NCBI GenBank assembly: GCA_035701465.1
Contig: DASSMU010000101.1
Coordinates: 1 to 12,510, forward strand
Reading direction: 5' to 3'
DNA: 12,510 bases
Source of the DNA: VRUE01 sp035701465
Lineage (GTDB): Bacteria > Actinomycetota > Thermoleophilia > Solirubrobacterales > 70-9
Shown here: positions 1 through 6,342 of the stretch, in pieces
Numbering within the stretch: position 1 is the stretch's first letter
Layout: every line of letters starts with the position of its first letter
Notes under the pieces: model-generated
Databases searched by the model: none
Seen by the model: the letters and a program-made list of their open reading frames with translations, nothing else
Told to the model about the DNA's origin: nothing
Translations under genes and position numbers: made by a program

Positions 1-3000
1 CGATGTACTACTGGCAGGCAGAATACGGCGGCGACACCCTGCACGAAGAATCGGCCTCCACCTGTGGCGATGAGCGAGAGATCGTGCGGGCCAAAACGTC
101 GATCTCCACGACTCTTTCAGGAGATGGCAAAAAAGGGGCGAAAATCACCGTTAACGAAGGTTTCAAAGTTCGAGACCAGGCTACTCTCAGCGGTATCAAA
201 GCCTCCGGAATCACAGGCGACGTTCGGTACCTAGTATACGCCGATGAAGAATGCGAAGAACCCGAAGCTACTGCGGGTGAAGTAACCATCGAAGAAGGAG
301 GAGTTCCCCCTTCACCCGGTGTGGCCCTCAAAGCCGGTGTCTACTACTGGCAGGCAGTCTACGGCGGAGATTACCTGCACGAAAGGGTTGAAGGAGAATG
401 CGGCAGCGAGGTCGACACAGTTGAAGAATCGACCCTCTCTCTCACCACCTCCCTGTCGGCAGGAGAACTCTCGGGGAACGATATCGAAGTGGATGAAGAA
501 ACCCCCGTAACCGATACGGCAACGCTTGCTGGCTCAACTGCCTCTACGGCTACAGGGACTGTGGATTATGCCGTCTACGAAGACGAAGAGTGCGAAGAAC
601 TCGCAACCAAAGCTGGTGAAGTCGAAGTCACAAAAGGCGAAGTGCCGCCTTCCGAAGCGGTGACCCTGATAGCAGGTACCACCTACTACTGGCAGGCCCG
701 ATACTTAGGAGACGGCACGCATGAAGAAGCCATAAGCATCTGCGGAGACGAGCAGATGTCCGTGGCCGAGCCAACTTCGGTCACGACGACGTTGGCCGGC
801 TGGACGGAATCAGCTGAAGAAATCGAACCCGACACAGAACTCACAGTTTTGCCAAAATCTTTCGTGTATGACACAGCAAGCCTTTCTGGGAAATATGCCG
901 AAAATGCCACAGGACTGATTGCTTACGATATCTACAAAGATGCTAAATGTACTGAACTTTTCACCAGCACTAGTTCAGTAGAATTGGAAGAAAAAGGAGT
1001 TGTTCCACCGTCGGGTATGGCGACGCTCCCTCCGGGAACGTACTACTGGCAGGCTACCTACTACGGGGATGCCTTAAACCAAGGTTCTACCAGCGCTTGC
1101 AGCGTAGAGGTGGAGAAAGTCTTGTTAGCGTCTTTGACGACGGAATTGGAAGGGGAAGGCCAATCGGGTTCAAGCATCGAAGTGCAGGCAGAAACGCCGG
1201 TAGCAGATCAGGCGACACTTGATATTGAAAATGCAGCGACAGCCAGCGGGACAGTTTCATATGACGTCTACACCGACGAAAGTTGTGAAAAATTCGAACT
1301 CTCAGCGGGCGAAGTCGAAGTTGAAGAAGGAAGTGTGCCGAAATCGGAATCGGTGGAACTGCCGTACGGCACCTATTACTGGCTGGTGAGTTATTCAGGC
1401 GATAGCAAACACGCGGCGGTGACGAGCGATTGTGGAAACGAGGTCCAAATCGTAATGGAAGGTACGTCTCTCAAAACCACTCTAATGAGTAAAGATGAAT
1501 CGGGAGAAAATATCAAAGTAGTGGAAGGCACAGTTGTGACCGACAAAGCCGTGCTGAGTGGCCCGAACGCCGGCGAAGCCACTGGCACAGTAGGGTATAA
1601 GGTCTACGGTGACGCCAAATGCACCGAAGTCGTCACCGAAACTGGAGAAGTGGATGTTGAAGGAGAAACTATTCCGGCATCCGAAGAAATTAGCCAACTG
1701 GATCCCGGGACCTATTATTGGCAGGCGGCATATTCGGGTGACAGCGCGAATAAACCCTCTCTTAGTCCCTGTGGAAGTGAGATCGAGACGGTCACCACTG
1801 CCCCAATAACGACCTCTCTGTCAGGCGAAGAACAGTCTGGGGAGGAAATCAGCGTTCAGGAAGGCACCGCGGTTAGCGATTCCGCGACGTTCAATATCGA
1901 AGGGGGTGCTTCGGCGACCGGCACCGTCGACTATCGCGTATTTAGCGATCCCGATTGCAAAAAAGAAGTCACCGGTGCCGGTGAAATGGAAGTTGAAGGA
2001 GAAGGTCAAATCCCGGACTCAGAACCCGTTGAACTCCCCAAGGGCACGTATTATTGGCAGGCGAGCTATTCAGGCGATTCCGAACACGCAAAAGCTGAAA
2101 GCGCCTGCGGCATGGAGCAACTCCAAGTCGTCGGACCGCCGTGGTGGATTGTGAGCGTGGGGGATTCGTACATTGGTGGCGAGGGCGGTAGGTGGGCTGG
2201 CAACGTGGTCTTCAACCATATGGGGATTGGCCCCGTACCTCTTCTTGCTTCAACTACACCGATGGACGCACTGGGAGGGGGTGCGTACAACGATGGGGTA
2301 GGCGCGGAAAGCCTAAAACTTTGCCATAGATCCCGGTCAGCTGAGATCCATATCCAGGTAGCCATGGACGGCACAGAAGTGAAGAGCAAAAACCTTGCGT
2401 GTACCGGTGCGCGGACCAGGAGTCGAGCTGTGGTAGAAAGGGGAGAGACGCTTTTCAAGCCGGGCTTGGACTTTTTGGAAGTCGCTGGTGGTAACAGGTT
2501 TCCCCCACCAGAGTCTCCCATCCAAGAAGACAACGGCGTTCCTTGTCCGCTGAATCAATGCAAAGGCCAGGCGTTGCAACTCCAGGAGTTTGCTCAAGGA
2601 CTATGGGATGACCTCGATGCGCAGGGTCACCCCAAGCATGAAAAGATCAAGATGGTGGTGGTCTCGATCGGTGGGAACGACTTCAGATTCGGAGATATTG
2701 TTGAAAGATGTGCGGAGATCTATCTAATCCATCTAGGATTTGATAAGTGTCGTGATGAAGGTGTAGTGCGAGAGCCGTTTGAAGGACCCTGGGTGGATGA
2801 AGCAAGAAGGGTAATCAAAATAGCGATCGAACGCGTTGGGCGGGCGCTGCTGCAGGTGCAGGGTGCGGAATATCATCTGGAAGATTTTACGATTCTCGTT
2901 CAAGATTATGAGTCGCCGATGCCTCCAGTGCTGAAGTGGACTCTACCGCTCTTCGGTAGCGGTCTTGAGTTGTGGTGGCCTCGCGCGTTCACTGGTAGGT

Positions 3001-3485
3001 GTCCTTTCACAGACGCTGACGCTACGTTTGCTAACAACACAGCGCTAACAACGATCGACAACACCGTGAGGCTTGCCGCCGGCGATGCCAGCCGAAGCTT
3101 TTTAGTCCGGTTTATGAAGCTTGATAGTGCGTTCAACGGCCAACGACTGTGCGAGTCTGGTCTGAAAGAGTTGCTTCCGGGCGATTCTTGGGAGCGACGA
3201 CCCCCAATGGATAAATTGGAGTGGATAAATCAAGTGCGCCTGACTCAGTTCAACAGTCCTTTCCTGCTTCAAGAAGATTTCCATCCGAACTTCTTCGGCC
3301 AACTCGCGTTGCGCGACTGCCTTCGGCTGGCCTTTAGAAACGGCAATCCGGAAGGTCTTCCGATCAACCCCTCCCCGAGTTGTGTTCCGGTCCATGGTGG
3401 GGAGAGGATTATTAGAATTAGACCAGGAATTTCGACAATGCGTGGGCCGTTTCAACGCGAGCCGTTGATGAAACTCGTGCGATAG
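1..3485 (+). CDS. Ig-like repeat surface protein with C-terminal SGNH/GDSL hydrolase domain (5' end outside window)
   Basis: The gene is cut by the window edge: the first ATG (base 3) lies inside a repeat where sister copies have Thr or Val, so it is not the start. Residues are numbered from that codon. Residues 1-710 are Ig-like repeats, each closing with a YYWQA-Y-GD motif and a Cys. Residues 712-1130 form an SGNH hydrolase: GDS with nucleophile Ser722, a CHRS motif at 774-777, block II Gly802 in CTGA, GGND at 890-893 (Asn892), and HPN with His1094. The CHRS and CTGA motifs resemble the Streptomyces scabies esterase (SEST)-like branch. The DxxH position is Glu1091, which I recall as common in actinobacterial relatives. 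It probably acts outside the cell as an esterase or acylhydrolase; the substrate is unknown. GC content is lower and GAA-rich compared with neighbours, suggesting transfer. The signal peptide and any anchor are not visible. Confidence 0.85.
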   Translation, partial: MYYWQAEYGGDTLHEESASTCGDEREIVRAKTSISTTLSGDGKKGAKITVNEGFKVRDQATLSGIKASGITGDVRYLVYADEECEEPEATAGEVTIEEGGVPPSPGVALKAGVYYWQAVYGGDYLHERVEGECGSEVDTVEESTLSLTTSLSAGELSGNDIEVDEETPVTDTATLAGSTASTATGTVDYAVYEDEECEELATKAGEVEVTKGEVPPSEAVTLIAGTTYYWQARYLGDGTHEEAISICGDEQMSVAEPTSVTTTLAGWTESAEEIEPDTELTVLPKSFVYDTASLSGKYAENATGLIAYDIYKDAKCTELFTSTSSVELEEKGVVPPSGMATLPPGTYYWQATYYGDALNQGSTSACSVEVEKVLLASLTTELEGEGQSGSSIEVQAETPVADQATLDIENAATASGTVSYDVYTDESCEKFELSAGEVEVEEGSVPKSESVELPYGTYYWLVSYSGDSKHAAVTSDCGNEVQIVMEGTSLKTTLMSKDESGENIKVVEGTVVTDKAVLSGPNAGEATGTVGYKVYGDAKCTEVVTETGEVDVEGETIPASEEISQLDPGTYYWQAAYSGDSANKPSLSPCGSEIETVTTAPITTSLSGEEQSGEEISVQEGTAVSDSATFNIEGGASATGTVDYRVFSDPDCKKEVTGAGEMEVEGEGQIPDSEPVELPKGTYYWQASYSGDSEHAKAESACGMEQLQVVGPPWWIVSVGDSYIGGEGGRWAGNVVFNHMGIGPVPLLASTTPMDALGGGAYNDGVGAESLKLCHRSRSAEIHIQVAMDGTEVKSKNLACTGARTRSRAVVERGETLFKPGLDFLEVAGGNRFPPPESPIQEDNGVPCPLNQCKGQALQLQEFAQGLWDDLDAQGHPKHEKIKMVVVSIGGNDFRFGDIVERCAEIYLIHLGFDKCRDEGVVREPFEGPWVDEARRVIKIAIERVGRALLQVQGAEYHLEDFTILVQDYESPMPPVLKWTLPLFGSGLELWWPRAFTGRCPFTDADATFANNTALTTIDNTVRLAAGDASRSFLVRFMKLDSAFNGQRLCESGLKELLPGDSWERRPPMDKLEWINQVRLTQFNSPFLLQEDFHPNFFGQLALRDCLRLAFRNGNPEGLPINPSPSCVPVHGGERIIRIRPGISTMRGPFQREPLMKLVR
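3..2111 (+). repeat. Tandem Ig-like domain repeats (one partial, six complete)
   Basis: The YYW motif starts at residues 2, 114, 228, 347, 458, 571 and 683, giving periods of 112, 114, 119, 111, 113 and 112 residues. The closing Cys always falls exactly 19 residues after the first Tyr (21, 133, 247, 366, 477, 590, 702). A second Cys sits mid-repeat in a D-x-x-C context, for example Cys84, so each domain probably holds one disulfide. Conservation is at protein level; the DNA copies have diverged. Copies 1-4 use TAC TAC TGG, while copies 5-7 use TAT TAC or TAT TAT. Copy 5 has WLV instead of WQA. Such repeats usually act as stalks or adhesive modules on bacterial surfaces. Confidence 0.85.
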
Positions 3486-3573
3486 CGAGTTGGGGTCATG
3501 TCCGTGACCGGGTTGGGAGGCTCAGGCTTCGTTTCATAGCGACTCGCTTCGATCACGTGACGCTACGGCTGGA

Positions 3574-3720
3574 AAGGTTCGCTTTCCCGCTTCGGTTCCT
3601 GCCGGCTCGCGGGTCCGAGCCAGGGCCGAGGTCGTCTCGGTCGAGGACAAGGGCGGCGGCTGGCACGAGGCCATCACCCGCTTCACCCTCGAGGTCGAGG
3701 GAGACGGGACTCGTCGGTGA
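3574..3720 (+). pseudogene. Remnant of a MaoC-like (NodN-type) dehydratase, central to C-terminal part
   Basis: No start codon exists, but the frame beginning at 3574 reads KVRFPASVPAGSRVRARAEV and continues with VVSVED, GGGW and TRFTLEVEGD. This matches my memory of the C-terminal half of MaoC/NodN-like acyl dehydratases (consensus KVRFPAPVPVGSRVRARAE…EVEG). After EVEGD (about base 3705) the expected 'KPACVAE'-type ending is missing, and the frame stops at TGA 3718-3720. The N-terminal half is absent. A TACGGC at 3564-3569, in another frame, could be the remains of the Asn-Tyr-Gly element that normally comes just before, which would imply a small frameshift. It abuts the lower-GC gene on the left and overlaps the truncated SRPBCC gene on the right. 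It is almost certainly non-functional. The family assignment comes from motif recall, not a search. Confidence 0.65.
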
Positions 3721-3943
3721 AGAGGCGGCCCTGCTCGAACTCGACGACGTGGAAGCGCAGGCGCAGACCGGTGCCGAAGACGATCTTCGCCCTGGCGCCC
3801 AGGGCCAGCGGCCCGTCGAGGCTGGTGCGCTTGATCCCGGCGTTCCACTTCGGCCAGGCCTCGGCGTTCGCGTAAGACCTTTCCCAAACGGCGGCCGGCG
3901 GCACGTCGGCTTCCAGCATCTCGGTCGTTTCCCACCGACTCAT
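3683..3943 (-). CDS. SRPBCC (START-like) family protein, C-terminally truncated
   Basis: The 86-residue product opens like a polyketide cyclase/dehydrase-type SRPBCC protein: MSRWETTEMLEADVPPAAVW, then WPKWN at 30-34, a LDGPLALGA turn at 42-50, and a strand ending in LFTDESRLP at 74-82. Family members are usually near 140-150 residues and bind hydrophobic ligands in a helix-grip pocket. Here the homology stops at about residue 82 (base 3698), and only PRPRG follows before the stop. That tail is antisense to the MaoC remnant. The C-terminal helix that closes the pocket is therefore missing, and the product is probably inactive. The ATG overlaps the TetR stop (ATGA, 3940-3943 on the - strand), so the two genes are translationally coupled. 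No other frame restores the missing end. Confidence 0.7.
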   Translation of the reverse strand: MSRWETTEMLEADVPPAAVWERSYANAEAWPKWNAGIKRTSLDGPLALGARAKIVFGTGLRLRFHVVEFEQGRLFTDESRLPRPRG

Positions 3944-4530
3944 CGGTAGAGCCCCTGCTCGAGAAGCTTTACGTTTGCGGCGACCCAGCGATTCAGGATC
4001 GCATCGTCAAGAAGGGATCCACCGAGCGCCTCCTGCTCCAGCAGAGGCATGAAGCTGAGCGGGGCCCAGATCAGGAAGAAGTGCTGAAGGGTCGCCCAGA
4101 GCCGGTCGGCGTCCTTGCGCAAGGCGCCTTTCTCGGCGAGGGCATCGATCTCGGCACGGCCCCCCTCGATCATCAGTCTGAAAAGGCGGGCGCTGCCGGG
4201 CGTCCCCTCGACAAGTGCGCGGCCAAAATAAGCGCAGACCTCGGGGTGCTCGCGCATCACCCGGGCCGTCTGCTCGGCACGCTGGCGCAACAGGTCGGGG
4301 GGGTCGGGCCGCTCTTCGGAGCCGTAGGCGGCGCCCCCGAATCGCCGCAGGGCGGTCTCGTCGACAGCCGCGACGAGTCCCTCCTTGCCGCCGAAGTGGT
4401 GGACGACAAGCGCCGGAGATACCCCCGCGGCCTTGGCCACTTCCCGCAGGGATGTCGCGCCGATTCCGTGCTCGCCGAAAAGGCGAAGCGCAGCTTGGAC
4501 GATCGAGTCGTTGCCTCCGGCTGAACGCAT
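3940..4530 (-). CDS. TetR/AcrR family transcriptional regulator
   Basis: The 196-residue product has the usual TetR layout. The N-terminal three-helix DNA-binding domain covers about residues 8-55: IVQAALRLFGEHG, then the HTH with TSLREVAKAAGVSPA (26-40) and VHHFGGKEGL (43-52). A variable helical ligand-binding domain follows (about 70-190). The length is typical. The ATG at 4530 is preferred because only seven residues precede the first helix and a good promoter ends four bases upstream. Its stop overlaps the start of the SRPBCC gene, so it probably co-transcribes with that gene and may have controlled it. Autoregulation is likely given the dyads overlapping its own promoter. The inducer is unknown. 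Composition is high GC, like the rest of the backbone. Confidence 0.9.
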   Translation of the reverse strand: MRSAGGNDSIVQAALRLFGEHGIGATSLREVAKAAGVSPALVVHHFGGKEGLVAAVDETALRRFGGAAYGSEERPDPPDLLRQRAEQTARVMREHPEVCAYFGRALVEGTPGSARLFRLMIEGGRAEIDALAEKGALRKDADRLWATLQHFFLIWAPLSFMPLLEQEALGGSLLDDAILNRWVAANVKLLEQGLYR

Positions 4531-4564
4531 GTTCAGTATAACTATACAATTGTTCAGTTCTCAA
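4531..4564 (-). promoter_or_regulatory. Leaderless promoter and probable operator of the TetR gene
   Basis: Read on the - strand, TTGAGA (4564-4559) and TATACT (4540-4535) are separated by 18 bases, a near-consensus sigma-70-type pair. Only four bases separate the -10 from the ATG at 4530, so transcription should start at or within the start codon. The spacer is rich in symmetry: the 12-bp palindrome GTATAACTATAC (4536-4547), ACAATTGT (4546-4553), and a direct repeat GTTCAGT (4531-4537 and 4552-4558) 21 bases, or two helical turns, apart. A TetR dimer binding here would block the promoter. Which dyad is the operator cannot be decided from sequence. Confidence 0.6.
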
Positions 4565-4700
4565 GGCAGTCAGAGACAAACGCGATCGTCCTGCGATCGA
4601 CCCTTGTCACCAATCGGTGTTGGATAACCGCAACTTCGAGTGCCCCATATGTTTACGCCCATCGGAGTTGAAGTGGGACGCATATGCCATGACTACTCAA

Positions 4701-4704
4701 GGAG
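4701..4704 (+). promoter_or_regulatory. Shine-Dalgarno that sets the start of the IPT/PASTA gene
   Basis: GGAG within AAGGAGAAG (4699-4707) lies seven bases before the in-frame ATG at 4712. The more upstream in-frame ATG at 4640 has no such site, and using it would place 24 extra, partly charged residues before the signal peptide. Confidence 0.6.
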
Positions 4705-4711
4705 AAGATGG

Positions 4712-5755
4712 ATGACGGATCGAGAGCTAGGCGGAGGCAGTGCGCGCTCCGGAACTCGCAGTAGGGCGGCCCGTACCGGTTATGCGGCGGTCGCCGTGAC
4801 GGCTGTCTGTGCACTGCTTGCGGCTGGGGCCCAGGCGTCCACCGTGACCGTTGGAAGCGTTCTGCCGTCTCCCTTCGTTTCCACTGCCTTCAAAGAAGTG
4901 CGGACGCAGTTCAACACCGTGCTGCCGGAGAAAGGGGCGAACCTCGTCTCGCCGACAGACGGAGCGATCGTACGCTGGCGGATCCAGGGAGCCAAAGGCG
5001 GTCCCTTTTTCCTGCGGGTGCTCCACCCGAGCGGCACGGGTGCCTACTCGGCGTCTGGCACCAGTGGCCCGGCAACTCCGTCTGGAACCGGACTGCAGAC
5101 CTTTACGACGAACATGCCGATCCGCGCCGGTGACCTGATCGGAATCGACCCGAGCAACGGGACCGACGAAATCGGCGTCGCCGAAGTCTCGGGAGCGAGT
5201 TTCGCCTTCATCTTTCCGCCGCCGTTCGACGGAGCGACGGTTGCTCCCAGCGGCACCGAATCCGGGCACGAGATCGAGCTCAGCGCCGAAATCCAGCCCA
5301 CTCCGAAAGTGACCGCCGTCGAACCCGCTTCGGGCTCGATCGCCGGCGCGACCACGGTGACGCTCAAAGGCACCGACTTCAACGGGGCCAGCGAAGTCAA
5401 ATTCGGCGAAAAGCCGGCTGCCAGCTTCAAAGTCGACAACGACAACCAGATCACCGCGACCTCCCCGCCCAGCAAAAAGTCCGGCAGGGTCGACGTGACC
5501 GTGACCACGCTGGCCGGGAGCAGCCCAAACGCCAACACCGACAGGTTCAGCTACACCGCCTGCATCGTGCCCAAGCTGACGGGCAAGCGCCTGAAGGCGG
5601 CGAAGAAGAGCCTCAAGCATGCCTCCTGCAAGCTCGGTACGGTGAAGAAGATCGCCGGGCCCGCGACCAAGGTCGGCAAGGTCGTCAAGCAGAGCCCGAA
5701 GGCGGGAAAGGTCCTGGTTCCGGGCGCCAAGGTCAGCCTGAAGCTGGGCAAGTAG
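4712..5755 (+). CDS. Secreted protein with an IPT/TIG domain and a C-terminal PASTA domain
   Basis: The product is 347 residues from the ATG at 4712. A twin-charged N-terminus (…RSRAARTG) leads into a hydrophobic stretch and an AQA cleavage site near residue 42, consistent with Sec export. Residues 43-197 form a Gly/Ser/Thr-rich, probably β-sandwich region that I do not recognise. Residues 198-281 are an IPT/TIG Ig-like fold (VEPASGSIAGATTVTLKGTD, then FSY at the end). Residues 284-347 are a Lys-rich PASTA domain: VPKLTGKRLKAAKKSL, then GKVVKQSPKAGKVLVPGAKV. It has Cys284 and Cys306, which could pair. PASTA domains are best known for binding peptidoglycan fragments on Ser/Thr kinases and penicillin-binding proteins. 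Here no kinase or transpeptidase domain is attached, so a cell-wall-associated role is an inference. The gene ends in a hairpin shared with the convergent neighbour. Confidence 0.8.
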   Translation: MTDRELGGGSARSGTRSRAARTGYAAVAVTAVCALLAAGAQASTVTVGSVLPSPFVSTAFKEVRTQFNTVLPEKGANLVSPTDGAIVRWRIQGAKGGPFFLRVLHPSGTGAYSASGTSGPATPSGTGLQTFTTNMPIRAGDLIGIDPSNGTDEIGVAEVSGASFAFIFPPPFDGATVAPSGTESGHEIELSAEIQPTPKVTAVEPASGSIAGATTVTLKGTDFNGASEVKFGEKPAASFKVDNDNQITATSPPSKKSGRVDVTVTTLAGSSPNANTDRFSYTACIVPKLTGKRLKAAKKSLKHASCKLGTVKKIAGPATKVGKVVKQSPKAGKVLVPGAKVSLKLGK

Positions 5756-5766
5756 GTACTGCCGTT

Positions 5767-5802
5767 GCATGTCGAGCTGAGGCTGGCCCCAGCTCGACAT
5801 GC
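5767..5802. terminator. Hairpin between convergent genes, likely bidirectional terminator
   Basis: A perfect 13-bp stem pairs GCATGTCGAGCTG (5767-5779) with CAGCTCGACATGC (5790-5802) around a 10-base loop. It begins 12 bases after the IPT/PASTA stop and ends 8 bases before the stop of the convergent cupredoxin gene. No T-run follows on either strand, as is often the case for terminators in high-GC actinobacteria. Confidence 0.7.
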
Positions 5803-5809
5803 GACCTGC

Positions 5810-6268
5810 CTATTTGACGGTCAGCGTGCCTTCCATGCCGGCTTCGCGGTGGCCCGGAACGGTGCAGTAGAAGTGGTAGGTGCCGGGTTCCAGGTTGACC
5901 GTGGTCGAGTCGGAGCCTTCGGCGATCAGTTCGGTCTTGCCGACTTCTTCGCCACTGGAGCTTTCGATCGCGACATCGTGGGTCAGCCCCTGGGGGTTGT
6001 TGAAGTCGACCGTCACCTTGCCGGCCTTGGCCGTCGCTTCGGTGGTCGTGTAGGCGAGTTGACCTTCGGGGTCGGCTTCGAATTTGAGGGTCGAGCCTCC
6101 CCCTCCGCCGCCTTCTTCCTTGCCGCCGCTGGCGCCGCTGCTGCTGGTTTCACCGCCGCCGCTCGTGGCTTCGGTGGTGCTCGATCTGCTGTTGTCGCTG
6201 CTGCCGCCGCAGGCGACGAGGGCGATCGATGCGAGGGCGAGGGCTAGCAGGACGGCGACCTTCTTCAT
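5810..6268 (-). CDS. Cupredoxin (plastocyanin-like blue copper) lipoprotein
   Basis: The product is 152 residues. A short lipoprotein signal peptide ends in the lipobox ALVAC with Cys20 as the lipidation site. Residues 21-60 form a Gly/Ser/Glu low-complexity linker that would tether the domain away from the membrane. Residues 61-152 are a cupredoxin β-barrel with a complete type-1 copper set: His97 (in LTHDV), Cys135 and His140 (in YCTVPGH) and Met145 (in REAGMEG). It probably carries electrons, or possibly copper, on the outer face of the membrane; its redox partner is not in this window. The AGGAAAGG at 6286-6279 lies ten bases before the ATG and supports the start. It lies 74 bases downstream of the crotonase gene on the same strand and could share its transcript or have its own promoter. 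Confidence 0.9.
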   Translation of the reverse strand: MKKVAVLLALALASIALVACGGSSDNSRSSTTEATSGGGETSSSGASGGKEEGGGGGGSTLKFEADPEGQLAYTTTEATAKAGKVTVDFNNPQGLTHDVAIESSSGEEVGKTELIAEGSDSTTVNLEPGTYHFYCTVPGHREAGMEGTLTVK

Positions 6269-6342
6269 GGCTGGGGATCCTTTCCTGGGGGAAGAATGCT
6301 CAGGGAGACTGTAACTGCATACGGTCGGATCGCGGTGGCAGT

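Noticed and set aside
3..2111. Regular repeats as a CRISPR array or minisatellite
   Set aside because: The repeats are about 340 bases long, in frame, diverged at DNA level and conserved only as protein domains.
3484..3548. Inverted repeat AGCGAGT (3484-3490) / ACTCGCT (3542-3548) downstream of the Ig/SGNH gene as a terminator or element end
   Set aside because: Only seven bases with a 51-base gap, and no T-run or flanking duplication; chance is a sufficient explanation.
3557..3949. Open frames of 130 codons (+, 3557-3949) and 133 codons (-, 3534-3935) in the junction zone
   Set aside because: Neither reads like a protein. The MaoC remnant and the SRPBCC gene use the other frames and show family motifs.
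4582..4686. Short repeats upstream of the IPT/PASTA gene: GCGATCG twice (4582, 4593) and CATATG twice (4646, 4681)
   Set aside because: Self-complementary hexamer- to heptamer-length words with irregular spacing. No convincing -10/-35 pair could be tied to them.
4640..4711. Upstream ATG at 4640 as start of the IPT/PASTA protein
   Set aside because: No Shine-Dalgarno, and it would place 24 unlikely residues before the signal peptide; the ATG at 4712 has a well-placed GGAG.
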